Shown: one piece after another, positions 7,406 through 17,300 of the stretch
Layout: every line of letters starts with the position of its first letter
How positions within the stretch are numbered: position 1 is the stretch's first letter
DNA from: a virus
Direction: 5' to 3' (one strand)
Virus record (IMG/VR): IMGVR_UViG_3300044712_002699
Span: 1-64,000 of that record
Length of the DNA: 64,000 nucleotides
Position numbers and translations under genes: made by a program
The notes under the pieces: model-generated
The model's database searches: none
What the model was told of the DNA's origin: nothing
The model's input: only the letters and a program-made list of their open reading frames with translations

Positions 7406-8116
7406 TTAGTAGTCTGTATCTTCTATGTCTGATGCAGATGCGAGAACCGCATAATCATACTTATCATCTAGCAATGAATCTATCAAATAAACATCTTCTT
7501 CTCTTAATTGGAAGTCTTCGTAGTCAATTATTGCCTGTTCAACCCTTTGACACAGGTCCGATAATTCTGGTAATACAGTCTCTAGCATCACAAGGTAATC
7601 AGCCTCTTCTGAAGGCTGAAGATAGTATTGTGTCTCCAAAACTAACCTATTTGTAAGGGCCGTTAATAGGACCAGAAACTGCGATGAGTCAAACCTACTT
7701 AGAGTAGTATTACCTATTTCAAGATAATTCTGGTCTTCTCTTAACCGAGAACTTGTACCGTACTCCGCCTTCTTGGCCGGAGACTGGCTCAGAACTCCTC
7801 TCGATACCATAAAACGGGCAAGATTCCTGTGAAATCTTTTTCCCTCAACCGAACGAGAGAATTGACGAATACCTTTGAGGTATTTATACCTTCCAGCTCG
7901 CCAATTATGCTTTTGAATCTGTGACTTCCGAAAATCCTTAAGTCTCTTTAGCAGGTTTTTTCTTCGGCCAACAATATACTTCTTAACATCAGTTCTTTGG
8001 ATAAATGCTTCAAATTGCTTCTCATCTATTGGGTCAATATTTGAAATATCTATCCCAGAGTCCTCTCGCAGCTCTTGCAATAACAGTTCCTTATCTGTAC
8101 CATCACGAAACTTCAT
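7406..8116 (-). CDS. Unrecognised head-region protein
   Basis: A 236-residue protein with no family I recognise. GGAGG lies 6 bases before the ATG. The charge is strongly polar along the chain: residues ~45-115 are very basic (runs such as VGRRKNLLKRLKDFRKSQ) and the last ~60 residues are acidic, ending ASDIEDTDY. A long hydrophobic helix region (about 140-175) lies between. Basic central segments of this kind occur in DNA-binding internal head proteins, but that is inference. It lies between two genes carrying the shared leader and is followed by a 150-base gap. Confidence 0.6.
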   Translation of the reverse strand: MKFRDGTDKELLLQELREDSGIDISNIDPIDEKQFEAFIQRTDVKKYIVGRRKNLLKRLKDFRKSQIQKHNWRAGRYKYLKGIRQFSRSVEGKRFHRNLARFMVSRGVLSQSPAKKAEYGTSSRLREDQNYLEIGNTTLSRFDSSQFLVLLTALTNRLVLETQYYLQPSEEADYLVMLETVLPELSDLCQRVEQAIIDYEDFQLREEDVYLIDSLLDDKYDYAVLASASDIEDTDY

Positions 8117-8155
8117 TCATTGCCTCCAGAGCTTCCTTACGACATCCTTAACTGA

Positions 8156-8776
8156 TTAGGGCTCGTTGCTAACTACTCGAGTCGCGTCAGTCTTCCTGTC
8201 AATAGCAGCACCCTGAGCAATCTTAGTCAGGTACTCGGAAGACTCATCATGTCCAATCTGCTTAAGGTACTTAGCGGTTGCCATAATCGCACCAACAACA
8301 TCTGTGGGAACAGGATTGTTGGAACTTTGTACCACGTCTGCTGCTCTGGAAGCGGCTTGATCATTCGTAATGACTGTTTCCTTCGGGGGCAGAAGCGGAG
8401 AATGACCATCAGGATCAGGAGTCTGCATGAACTGTTTCGGCATAGCAGGGCGAGCCGAAAGATTTCTCTGCTGATCGATAGTTGTTTGGTCCTTAGGGTT
8501 AACATAAGGCGTCGAGTAAACTTCCGAAAGCAGCCGAGCGACCCTATTGGCAATTTTGTTAATCGTAGCCTCGCTAAGATCGACACTTTCTGTTACAGGA
8601 ATTGGGCTAGTTGTGTCGTTCATTTGCTCGGTAATGGCTTCCTCACCCCAAAGGTCAAAACCTTCAGAAATGAGCCTCTTGTAATCTCTGTCGGTAAATA
8701 CAGGATCGGGTGCCATTCCCAGAGTTTTCAAAGACTCGTTGAATTCCTCAACTATGTTTTTCTTCAAAGCACTCAT
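8156..8776 (-). CDS. Unrecognised protein with shared N-terminal leader
   Basis: A 206-residue protein. The start MSALKKNIVEEFNES is set by GGAGG 7 bases upstream; the frame is open for 18 codons further upstream but has no ribosome site there. The N-terminal helix has FNE-S at residues 12-15, like the other leader proteins. Residues ~70-95 form an amphipathic helix (INKIANRVARLLSE); the middle is rich in Pro, Asp and Gln and looks disordered. The C-terminal ~60 residues are helical (DVVGAIMATAKYLKQIG). No catalytic motif was seen. It lies in the head gene cluster, 39 bases upstream of the next gene. Confidence 0.6.
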   Translation of the reverse strand: MSALKKNIVEEFNESLKTLGMAPDPVFTDRDYKRLISEGFDLWGEEAITEQMNDTTSPIPVTESVDLSEATINKIANRVARLLSEVYSTPYVNPKDQTTIDQQRNLSARPAMPKQFMQTPDPDGHSPLLPPKETVITNDQAASRAADVVQSSNNPVPTDVVGAIMATAKYLKQIGHDESSEYLTKIAQGAAIDRKTDATRVVSNEP

Positions 8777-8792
8777 TTTTAATCCTCCATCG

Positions 8793-9053
8793 TCAAGATT
8801 CGGTGGCTTCTGTGTCCGTATCTCCCTCAATATTTTGGCTCACGAGAGCCCTCTTGAGGGCCTTATTCAGAAAAAGAGCAAATGCCTCTGTTTCCCTTCG
8901 TTCTCTAATATCCATATTATCGAGTGGAGTAACGGCCAAATAAACCGTCAACTGCGTTTGCATTATTTGAAGAGCGACAACATCATTAATCGAACACTCA
9001 CTCTTCTCAACTATACTCCAGATCTTTCTCCTTAACGTTTGAAAGAAATTCAT
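8793..9053 (-). CDS. Small acidic-tailed protein
   Basis: An 86-residue protein, family not recognised. AAAGGA lies 6 bases before the ATG at 9053; another ATG two codons upstream is too close to that site. It begins MNFFQTLRRKIWSIVEK, continues as a hydrophobic-charged helix bundle and ends with a Glu/Asp/Thr tail (GDTDTEATES). It is preceded by a TGTCTTTC element 46 bases upstream and followed 16 bases later by the next gene, so it probably heads that transcript. Confidence 0.6.
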   Translation of the reverse strand: MNFFQTLRRKIWSIVEKSECSINDVVALQIMQTQLTVYLAVTPLDNMDIRERRETEAFALFLNKALKRALVSQNIEGDTDTEATES

Positions 9054-9098
9054 AAGCATTCCTTTTATAGGTTGTGGGTTAAAGAGATACCTTACTTG

Positions 9099-9106
9099 GA
9101 AAGACA
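9099..9106 (-). promoter_or_regulatory. TGTCTTTC upstream element, copy H
   Basis: Reads ATTGTCTTTCC on the minus strand, 46 bases before the start of the 86-residue gene and downstream of a short T-rich tract that may end the previous transcript. Followed by AAGTAAGG. Confidence 0.45.
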
Positions 9107-9151
9107 ATACCGGCCAAAAAAATCAACCTACTCTCTTGATGTTATAGAGAC

Positions 9152-9640
9152 TTACTCGCTAACGTAAATAACTTCATCATCAGAGGAAGCCATCCCCCTC
9201 TTTTTTAATCCTCGTTCGTCTATAACATCATAAGTTCGATAACTGTCGTGGGTTTCCACAACATAGAATTGCTTCCCAGTACAAGCAGACAGAGCATCCG
9301 CCTGAGATATACACTCCTCCTCGGCTCTCTGTTCATATTCAGCCTGTTCCTTAAGGAAGCATTCTTTTATCTTAGAAATATCTGCCAGAACTTTTTTGTC
9401 TTTAACTGGGCAAGTTGTGTCGGTCGAAATTTCATCCGCGACAAGCGTAGGAGACACATGTGAACCCTTCCACTCCGACGCTTTAGAAGAAATATGCTGT
9501 AAGTTTTTTGTAGCCCCTCTTGCCCAAAGCTTTATCATCTGATCGACGGACTTCTTCCTCGATCGTTCCAAATCTTTGTACGGTTCGGGAGCACTTAGAG
9601 CTTCATTAATGGCATCTAAGACGTCTCTCGATTTTCTCAT
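9152..9640 (-). CDS. Unrecognised protein with shared N-terminal leader
   Basis: A 162-residue protein starting MRKSRDVLDAINEALS. The GAGG that precedes this ATG overlaps an earlier in-frame ATG, which settles the start at 9640. The leader is nearly identical in form to that of the 176-residue head gene (MRKSAVDLLE), and INE-A at residues 11-14 is the best T4-type protease site of the set. The remainder is charged and helical with several Cys residues, including a CISQADALSACTG stretch, and a C-terminal beta segment. No known domain was recognised. A TGTCTTTC element lies 40 bases upstream. Likely a packaged internal protein. Confidence 0.65.
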   Translation of the reverse strand: MRKSRDVLDAINEALSAPEPYKDLERSRKKSVDQMIKLWARGATKNLQHISSKASEWKGSHVSPTLVADEISTDTTCPVKDKKVLADISKIKECFLKEQAEYEQRAEEECISQADALSACTGKQFYVVETHDSYRTYDVIDERGLKKRGMASSDDEVIYVSE

Positions 9641-9679
9641 TCGACACCTCAACAGAAAAACTTCGCGTAGACTCTATTA

Positions 9680-9687
9680 GAAAGACA
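9680..9687 (-). promoter_or_regulatory. TGTCTTTC upstream element, copy B
   Basis: Reads TCGTGTCTTTCTAATAGAG on the minus strand, 40 bases before the 162-residue gene. The 12-base core TCGTGTCTTTCT is identical to copy A, eight kilobases away. Confidence 0.5.
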
Positions 9688-9728
9688 CGAGATTTGAATA
9701 AGAAGATAGAAATTTAAATCTAGGAATG

Positions 9729-10478
9729 CTATTTGAGGGGGGTTCTGAGGTAAGAAAAATTACAAGAGTCGTCTTTAGAACAATGCAAAATACCGAACAG
9801 GGCCTCCTGTTGCTGCACAAAACATGAATTATCGGCTGAGCAGGGAACAGTCGTCATAGGATAAACTTGAGTTGAGCCTATAATATACGGCTCTGCTAAA
9901 ACATCATAGTGTCCATAGAATAAAAATGACGGACTCAGATTGGATGTTAGTCTACTGACATAGGGAGAGCCGTACCGTCGAGTATCTTTAAACACGTGAC
10001 AGTACGGAGAGTCGTGACATAATAACACATCAACGGTCTCGTCTCCAGTAATCAGAGCCATCTCATCAGGCTGCGTATACTTAGCGAGCCTTCTCTTCTC
10101 AGAATTGTGACCCCAGTAGTATATCCCTCCCAACGATGCAACCCTGAGACCTATAACCGAGTGGATACCACTAGAGAGCAAGAAAAAATTATGTGGGAAA
10201 GGAGGAACCTCATCTCCTAGGAGAGAGTAATCGTCGTGATTGCCGCGAACAAAAAATAACGGAACCGGGAACTTTTTTCGTCCATCTATGAAAGAAAAAA
10301 TTTCAGACTGCCCTGAATCATTTCTAAAGTGTCTCTTAGATGTAATATCAAGAGAATCATAATTAGGGTAAAACCCGAGGTCGCCCACCTGAAAAACGGC
10401 GTCGGCATTGGTCTGGAAAACTAAATTTTCCAGGAAGTTTATTCTTCCGTGAATATCACCTGCGACGAGAATTTTCAT
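9729..10478 (-). CDS. Calcineurin-like metallophosphoesterase
   Basis: A 249-residue protein with all main motifs of the calcineurin-like phosphoesterase fold: GDIHG (residues 7-11), GDLGFY with Asp33, GNHDD (79-83), His155 in CHDSP, and GHYD (189-192). These bind two divalent metals and hydrolyse phosphomono- or diesters. Candidate substrates include cyclic nucleotides, nucleic acid ends or protein phosphate; the sequence does not decide between them. The C-terminal ~45 residues are Cys-containing and unusual. GGTGGAG lies 4 bases before the ATG. It follows the histidine kinase gene by 56 bases, so the two signalling-type enzymes may be co-transcribed. It could remove phosphate or a nucleotide second messenger during infection, but this is speculation. 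Confidence 0.85.
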   Translation of the reverse strand: MKILVAGDIHGRINFLENLVFQTNADAVFQVGDLGFYPNYDSLDITSKRHFRNDSGQSEIFSFIDGRKKFPVPLFFVRGNHDDYSLLGDEVPPFPHNFFLLSSGIHSVIGLRVASLGGIYYWGHNSEKRRLAKYTQPDEMALITGDETVDVLLCHDSPYCHVFKDTRRYGSPYVSRLTSNLSPSFLFYGHYDVLAEPYIIGSTQVYPMTTVPCSADNSCFVQQQEALFGILHCSKDDSCNFSYLRTPLK

Positions 10479-10534
10479 CTCGCTCCACCTCTACAGATAC
10501 AATACTATGAAAATAAGGATTTGTCAAACCAATA

Positions 10535-12601
10535 CTAGGGAGAAATCACTTTATTGATTGACCTAAGAAGGGCCTTAACATTAACAGGCTTTTCCAGCAC
10601 TAAATCAACACCGCTCTCCAAAATTTTCTCTTCTTTGACCTGCCCGCCCCATCCGGTGAGAAGAATAAGAGGAGGTTTTATCCTCCCCTCTGACACACTA
10701 AGTTCTTTAATCGCTTTTCCAACCTGCCAACCGTTCATCCCCGGCATCGCCAGGTCGCACACAATAACATCAATATCATTTTGAAGAAATTTTTCTATTC
10801 CAACAGCACCGTTCTGAGCAATTAGAACATCGTGCCCGTAAAGACCGAGCCCCTCTTTTAAGGTAAGTAAAATAGGTTCTACATCATCTATTGCCAAGAT
10901 TGTATAATGCCCCCCAAGAAATTCTTCACCTAAAACCCCGGTAATTACTGTTGTATCGTCTTCACAGAAAGGAAGGGTAATCAAGAACAAGGCCCCTCCC
11001 GACGGATTGTTTTGGACTGAGGTTTGTCCGCCGTGCTTAACAACAGTACCGTACGCGCTTGCCAACCCGATTCCAGTTCCCTGTACACCCTTCGTAGTCC
11101 AGAACGGCGTAAAAACTTTACCTAAATCTTCTTCCTTTATACCCAAACCCTCATCAGAAACTGAGAGGTGTATTAAGTTACCTTTCATTGAGGAAGAAAC
11201 ATTTATATGACCACCCCTTGGCATTGCTTCAACCGCGTTCTTTATAAGATTTACAAGAACTTCAAATATTTCATTCTCGTAGCCTCGGATGGTGCATCCT
11301 GCTTCGGCATCGACTCGCATTACAACATCAACACCGGCACGCTCTGCTCCGGTTTTCCATAACGGTTTTGTCATATCAACTGCTTGCTTAATCGTGTCTG
11401 AAATGTCGAAAACATGTGTTGGGGTCTCGTCATCTTTAGACCTAAGTTTTGCGAAATCTTGCAATCTACGTACGGTTTCTGCCCCAAACTTGGAACTCTC
11501 CAGTATTTGATCGAGTCCTTCCAACGCTTTTTTAAAATTTCCCAAATCTATGTTAAGGGCCGCAAGCTGGGCTCCTCCAACGACAACTTGAAGAAGGTTG
11601 TTAAAATTATGAGCCACGCCCGATGCTAATTCAGCGACTGCTTGTAATTTTTCTGATTGCAACAAGAGGTCGGCGGCGCGTTTCCTGTCTGCTATATCCT
11701 CGATGATCCCAGTCCCGCCTATAATGTAATCGTCTAAAGAAAACATTGGGCCAAAATCACATTTTATACAGACAGCGTGATCTGTGCCTGGTATTGAAAT
11801 ATCTCCCTCAAAACTTCCCCTTCCTCCAAGAAAAGCCTCATTGATTGCGGTAACTAACCCCTCCTCATCAATATCCTTTATCAGATTTACGCCTATCACC
11901 GCTTCTCTATTCACTCCAACTATCCTCAGAAACATTTCATTACAAGCCGTTATCTCTCCTTCCAGGTCAAAATGAATAATTCCTATCGGAGAAGCGTCAA
12001 AAATCATCCGGTACTTCTCCTCCGATGCGCGTAGCGCTTCCGTAACAGCCTCTTTTTCTGAAATTTCTTTTTGTAATAATTGATTCCTAGACGATAATTC
12101 TTGCTGAAACTTTTTATTCAGAAGTTCTTGCCGCTTTTCCTGGGTCAAATCCTCTATCAAAACCAGGAGCATCCTTTCATCGCCACACCTAATGGATTGA
12201 AAACTTAGCCTACCCCATATTTTTTTATCCTCATAACTGAGAATAGATTCTTTTACAACCGCTTTTCGTGTCTTCAAAACAGTAGTCGCCACCGAGATCA
12301 CGCCTTCTCTAGCTTTCTCTACAGAAAACAAAGACGAAAGAGGCTTACCCTCTAATTCAGCATATGCTGGATTTATTTTTCCCCACGCGGAGTTTAGAAA
12401 ACGGATTGTCAACGACTTATCAAGTAAAAGTGTCAGAATAGGTAGAACTCGAAGAAGTCTCCCAAAGGGAGAAAACTTTATCCAGCTTAGGTCAAAGCTT
12501 CCTGACTGCGTTATCTCATCCGGGAGAAGAGAATTAAGATCGATAGTCTCTGTGGGACTGTACAATCCTACTGATGGAGTTTCATCGTCATAGTCAAACA
12601 T
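10535..12601 (-). CDS. Soluble hybrid sensor histidine kinase with receiver domain
   Basis: A 688-residue protein with, in order, a degenerate PAS-like domain (~50-150), a coiled coil (~155-195), a PAS domain (~195-310), a HisKA dimerisation helix with phospho-acceptor His331 in GVAHNFNN, a HATPase domain (N-box NLIKNAVEAM at 451-460, G1 DEGLGI, F-box TPFWTTKG, G2 GTGIGLA) and a C-terminal receiver with acidic pair 572-573, phospho-acceptor Asp616, Thr649 and Lys671. All catalytic residues are present. No membrane segment is seen, so it should sense a cytoplasmic signal. Hybrid kinases are very rare in phage genomes. It lies among minus-strand phage genes between a SWIM-type protein gene and a phosphoesterase gene, with 11- and 56-base gaps. 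Its likely role is rewiring host signalling. Transfer from a bacterium is probable. Confidence 0.93.
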   Translation of the reverse strand: MFDYDDETPSVGLYSPTETIDLNSLLPDEITQSGSFDLSWIKFSPFGRLLRVLPILTLLLDKSLTIRFLNSAWGKINPAYAELEGKPLSSLFSVEKAREGVISVATTVLKTRKAVVKESILSYEDKKIWGRLSFQSIRCGDERMLLVLIEDLTQEKRQELLNKKFQQELSSRNQLLQKEISEKEAVTEALRASEEKYRMIFDASPIGIIHFDLEGEITACNEMFLRIVGVNREAVIGVNLIKDIDEEGLVTAINEAFLGGRGSFEGDISIPGTDHAVCIKCDFGPMFSLDDYIIGGTGIIEDIADRKRAADLLLQSEKLQAVAELASGVAHNFNNLLQVVVGGAQLAALNIDLGNFKKALEGLDQILESSKFGAETVRRLQDFAKLRSKDDETPTHVFDISDTIKQAVDMTKPLWKTGAERAGVDVVMRVDAEAGCTIRGYENEIFEVLVNLIKNAVEAMPRGGHINVSSSMKGNLIHLSVSDEGLGIKEEDLGKVFTPFWTTKGVQGTGIGLASAYGTVVKHGGQTSVQNNPSGGALFLITLPFCEDDTTVITGVLGEEFLGGHYTILAIDDVEPILLTLKEGLGLYGHDVLIAQNGAVGIEKFLQNDIDVIVCDLAMPGMNGWQVGKAIKELSVSEGRIKPPLILLTGWGGQVKEEKILESGVDLVLEKPVNVKALLRSINKVISP

Positions 12602-12612
12602 AGGACGGTCTC

Positions 12613-13200
12613 TTAGCCAAGAACTTTAGCTTGTCTAAGGGCAACAAAAACGTTAAGCAAGTGTTTACAAGCCCCAGGTATTCCGCCGGGGTTTACTGGA
12701 GGTCTATTTGTCTTCTTTCTGTAGGGCGGAGGCTTCACCCCGTATAAAGCATCTCCCTTAGAATCATTGTAATAAGCAAACCTCCACCTGTAATCCTGAC
12801 AGTCACAGCGAAACTTTGCAGGAGCACTTGAGGGAGAAATTTTTTGAAGAAATATACCGAATGGAGTCTCTACCGTAAACTCTTTACTCTTTTTCATAGA
12901 ACCTTTGATGCCAGTAAAAAGGACGAAAGTTCTGTAATAGCCCCGAAGAGAAGAGAAACCGCCCTCGGCGCTACCAACCCATTTCTTATCGACGTCTCCT
13001 GGTCCTCGCTCGCTCTGAGTAACCAATCGTACTAAAACCCGGTAGTCTTGTATCCCAGACCCCTTAAGGGGAGCGGGGCTTATCAAGCCCTCTTGGAAAG
13101 GAGTAATAAGTAGAGAAACGACGTTAATATCAGGAGGATTTCTTCTCTTTGACTGAAATTTAACGGTCGAGGCAACGATTTCCTTGATGGTCATAGGCAT
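12613..13200 (-). CDS. SWIM-like zinc-finger protein
   Basis: A 195-residue protein. The C-terminal half has the pattern C-x-C then C-x-H: FRCDCQDYRWRF near residue 133 and PGACKHLLNVF near residue 180, the SWIM zinc-binding signature. Similar proteins with CDC...CKH motifs occur in T4-like cyanophages, usually without a known role. The N-terminal half contains basic and beta-rich segments. AAGGAG lies 10 bases before the ATG at 13200; a TTG two codons earlier (13206) is the alternative. It lies 11 bases upstream of the histidine kinase gene. Binding to DNA or another protein is inferred from the motif. Confidence 0.65.
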   Translation of the reverse strand: MPMTIKEIVASTVKFQSKRRNPPDINVVSLLITPFQEGLISPAPLKGSGIQDYRVLVRLVTQSERGPGDVDKKWVGSAEGGFSSLRGYYRTFVLFTGIKGSMKKSKEFTVETPFGIFLQKISPSSAPAKFRCDCQDYRWRFAYYNDSKGDALYGVKPPPYRKKTNRPPVNPGGIPGACKHLLNVFVALRQAKVLG

Positions 13201-13272
13201 AGTCAATCATCTCCTTCGAGACCTTACACGATTGACTGAAAAACTCTTTGGGCTCAATTTTTGATCCAGTAA

Positions 13273-14382
13273 CTAGGAAGCTGCGGTTTGAAGACTCCCC
13301 GCGCCAGGTTTTCCCGAGCGCGCTCTCATCTCAAGATAGTCCCTGAACTCATCCATGTGACGAGGATCATCATAAAATTTCTCGTATTCTCTATTCTTCG
13401 TGGCACGAGACTTGAGTCTATAGTGTCTCTCCGCAATGAATTCATCCTTTCCCCATCGTGTTCTCCAATGACTCGCCAAGTCTTTCTTCTTCTGTATCAC
13501 AGCGGGGTGACTAAACGACTCCGCGTTCATATTCAAATAATGCACCATTCGACAAAAGATTCCAGCAGTTTGCTCAACATCAGCCCGCCCACTATGAGCC
13601 GCTGTATTGGGAACACTAAAAGCTATACCGAGTTTATTAAGCTTACAGCAAGTTATCATTCCCTTACCAATAGGCCAACCGTTAGGTTCGTCCTTCCGTC
13701 GTAGAATGAGAGACATAAAATGACTTGGATCATATCTATAATCAGGATACTCTTGAAAATACCACGAACCGGGCGCACATGTTTTAATGTACTTCTTATC
13801 GGCGGCATCAATCAGCGGAATGAGATAATGCCAAGCAATATCCATTGTGTCTAAGGTTGTAGTGTGCCTAATCGGACCGACGACACGACAAATTTGGTTG
13901 AGATCAAACCTAAGGTTATGCCCACAAAGAGTAACATTACTGTAACCCTCAATAAAATCTTTAAGCCCCATCAACCCCTCGATCAACGGCACAACCTCCA
14001 CCTGTGGGGTAGTGAGGTATCTATTCATAACCAGAACCTCTCCCATAGTCATCTCTTTAGTCTTATTAGGTTTTTCCTCTCTAACAGTTACCTTTCCTGT
14101 ATCTTCAAGAAACTGCCAAAAATAAGCAGGCTCATTTAAATCAATGTAAGTATGATACAATCCTATTGATTTAAGATCCAAGTCGGTCATTTCCTCAATC
14201 CCATCTTTTAGGTTATACGCAGCCGCAGCAACTTCAACTATCTGAACCCCCGGTCTTAATGGGTCGAGTCCTGTGGTCTCGACATCTGCTACAATTAAAG
14301 TCGAGCTTTCAGCAATCTCCTTAAAATCCTCTACCGTGTGAGAAAAATTCCAGTATTTTCGTCCACTGTCAGTGTCAGACAT
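13273..14382 (-). CDS. DEDDh 3'-5' exonuclease
   Basis: A 369-residue protein with the three motifs of DnaQ/RNase T-type exonucleases: VADVETTG (Asp33, Glu35), HNLRFDL (Asp160) and AAHSGRADVE (His263, Asp268). The histidine five residues before the last Asp makes it the DEDDh type. It should remove nucleotides from 3' ends of DNA or RNA with two metal ions. At ~290 residues between motif I and the end of the fold it is longer than most proofreading subunits, with an insertion of ~60 residues between motifs I and II. AAGGA lies 7 bases before the ATG. It lies between the adhesin cluster and the SWIM gene, away from any polymerase gene in this window. Proofreading, DNA repair and host nucleic acid breakdown are all possible roles. 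Confidence 0.88.
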   Translation of the reverse strand: MSDTDSGRKYWNFSHTVEDFKEIAESSTLIVADVETTGLDPLRPGVQIVEVAAAAYNLKDGIEEMTDLDLKSIGLYHTYIDLNEPAYFWQFLEDTGKVTVREEKPNKTKEMTMGEVLVMNRYLTTPQVEVVPLIEGLMGLKDFIEGYSNVTLCGHNLRFDLNQICRVVGPIRHTTTLDTMDIAWHYLIPLIDAADKKYIKTCAPGSWYFQEYPDYRYDPSHFMSLILRRKDEPNGWPIGKGMITCCKLNKLGIAFSVPNTAAHSGRADVEQTAGIFCRMVHYLNMNAESFSHPAVIQKKKDLASHWRTRWGKDEFIAERHYRLKSRATKNREYEKFYDDPRHMDEFRDYLEMRARSGKPGAGSLQTAAS

Positions 14383-14395
14383 TCTTTTATCCTTT

Positions 14396-17300
14396 CTAGG
14401 CTTTGTAGTAAGCCTTATACATAAGACTCACTTTCTTAATAAAAAAGTCATATCTAGCAATAGAGTTCGATTGCTCTTCGAAGAGACTATCATCTAAGAA
14501 TCGAATCTTAGTTACCAGTGTATCGCCCGGAGCTATCTGAAGACCTCCGACACAGCCTATCTCATCGCTCACTCGAAACGCTTTCGTTATATTTGTAGTC
14601 TTGGGGTCTGAATCCGAAAAGAGGTGGTATTCGTATGTGGAGTAAAACTCCGAAGATACAGGAGGTACCTCCACGACTCCAGAACTTATTGTTTGAGCAA
14701 AATCAACCTCTGAACCGAGGATCCAAGACTCAAAACGAACTCTCATAGTAGACCCAAACGGAGACTGCGTAAAACAATCGAGACTGATGCTGAATGGATA
14801 CCCGAAAGCTACTGCATCAGGGACTGTAAAAGCGACTACAAGGGTTCCACCAACCGGAAGCTTGGTAACGGTTCCCAGATTCTTCATCTCATAATAAAGC
14901 GGGGGTGGATCACCGTCCAGTGCCTTCAATGGAGTTGTTACCCAATCGACTATCATTCCCGTATAAGAAGTAGAGTGATCCTTAAGGTTTATCTTCCCAA
15001 GGTATAGGGCCTCAACGGTTTCATTGTTAACACTAACTGAAAGAACTCCGTTTTCCGGCCTAAGTTGAGATACAAATAGGTCAGCATTGAGGTCTAACGT
15101 TCCCCACGCGGGCTTGGCACTACAAAGATACAGCGACCAATCCCCTTCAAAGAGAGGGGTCTTCATCAAATTCCCGTCGAGTCCTTTCTTAAGACCGAAA
15201 TTACTCGTCTCTGACGATGGATCATATGACAAAGATAGAGTAGGCACCTGTTCTCCGTCCACAAAACGAACTTCCTCGACATCCCTGAATACGATACCAC
15301 CAAACTTAGAAAGTGTCAAGCCAGCAATGTCGGTGTCAATACTGGTGGCTATAAAATAGTAAGGGTGAAGATAGAGATAAGGGCTAGGACGAACATTTAC
15401 TCTACCTAAACAATAAGCATAATGAGTTTTAACAACCTCATCCGTCTCTTGAGACCAAAAAACCTGGTTGGTAGTTAGGGGAGCATCTGGACACAGGAAC
15501 ATCTCCATCATATACTCCTCCCATTCACGATCGATGGAAGCCACATACACGTAATAAGTTCCAGGTTCCCACGACAGGTACCGGGGGCGCGTAGCAGTCC
15601 CGCTCACGACCTTGAGAGGTTGTCGATAAACCCCAAAACCGAGATCAAGTGAGGACTTCCACTTATATCCAAGCCGTATACACCCCTCAGCAGTTGGAAT
15701 AAATGGTATAGAAGTGGTTGCATCATATGCCAACACCCCGTCCTCTAAGACGAGACGCTCAGACAGAGGAAATTGATCATCAAGTTCGATCACCGGCTTC
15801 GTTGTCATGGGGTAAGGGATAACCTCCCAAGTTACCGTAACCTCCCCAAGTTTTATAGCCCATGTTTCAAGACCGGGAATTTGCAGCACTTCTTTTCCAT
15901 CAATAATGACAGAGTCCAGATTAGAAAGAAAGAGTTTTCCAGCGTAGTTTTTCCACTCAGAGGAGGCAGGAGCAAGATAAACTCCATAATCTCCGGTATC
16001 TATATTATGAATAGAAGAAAAAAGGTCTACCGAATCCTTAACTAGAGGGCTACGAAACTTCCCGGCTCCCTCTCGAAGAGTTAAATACGAAGCGTTAACG
16101 TAAGTACCGCAAACAATCAGTTTTGATGAAGAACGAAAAATCAAATCTCCATCTTCAGTCACAGAAAGCTTAAGGTGATGAGGGTCTTTAAGTGTTATCG
16201 AATACTTCAACCAAGTTGTAACAATTCCAAGATCATAGTTAGACCTCCACTCAACATTAACTCGGCCTACCTTCAAAGCCTGAACATACTCTCCCCCATA
16301 ACTAATTAGCACATTTAGTAGATTAGAAGAAGGATCGGGCTCGGCCCTACTGAGGAATAACTGACTACGGTATCCCATTCCAGCAAGAACCCACTTAGGA
16401 TTGTTGTCGGCGATATAAACATTATACTCTCCAAATATCCCCTGTACTCTAGATGCTACACTATCTTCACCCCCAGGGTCCAGAGGCAACCGATACCTAC
16501 CTCCGGATGTTAGGAGGCTGAGATCCGACACATCTACGAGATAGCCCCCCACTTCAATTGTAGGATCAATAGTATCAACATAGTTGAGCCGATCAGATGA
16601 TTCCCCGGTCAGGAGATGATAGTTTGGATGAGTTGTCTCCTCTTCCAATGACAACGAAACTTTACCGATACACTTACTAGTGATAGAACCAGTCTCCAAA
16701 GGAATCGTGAGGAAATTATCAGTTGCAGGGATATCCTTGCTTAGGTATAAATTGGCTCGATAATCAGGATTTACCGAGTCCCACGTATCTTCATCAGAAC
16801 CAATATAGACATAATAGTCTCCAGGCTCAAAGTTTTGAACATCTAGGGCACCGCCCAGGATTTTCAGACTCATAATATCCTTATAGTTAAAGAGCGGGAG
16901 CCGAATCTCTAAATAAGAAACATCCACGTCTTTGAGATTAATTGATCTAGTCGTATCAACCGAATCGGAAAAATATAGTATGTTATCTGGAGTAATTCCT
17001 AGATGATCATCGGAGCCCTCTTCAATAGAAATTTTGACGCACCGATGACCGAAGGCTTGGGTAAAATCATCTATAACTTGCTGAAACGTAGCTGTTATCT
17101 TTCCTACATTGATACAATAAGCAGGCTTTTTATCAAGATTAAGAACTAAGTAAGACCCCTCTGGATCAATTATAGAATTGATTAGGAACAGTTGCCCCTT
17201 ATAGTAATGGTTTAACTCATCCCAGCAATCTTCAATCCCGGCAATATACACTTGATATGACTGCTCAGTTCCTAAGTCAAATTTAGTTTCCGGCATCCAA

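Noticed and set aside
9107-9151. Terminator after the 162-residue gene
   Set aside because: A run of seven T's is present on the minus strand but the preceding stem has only about five pairs.
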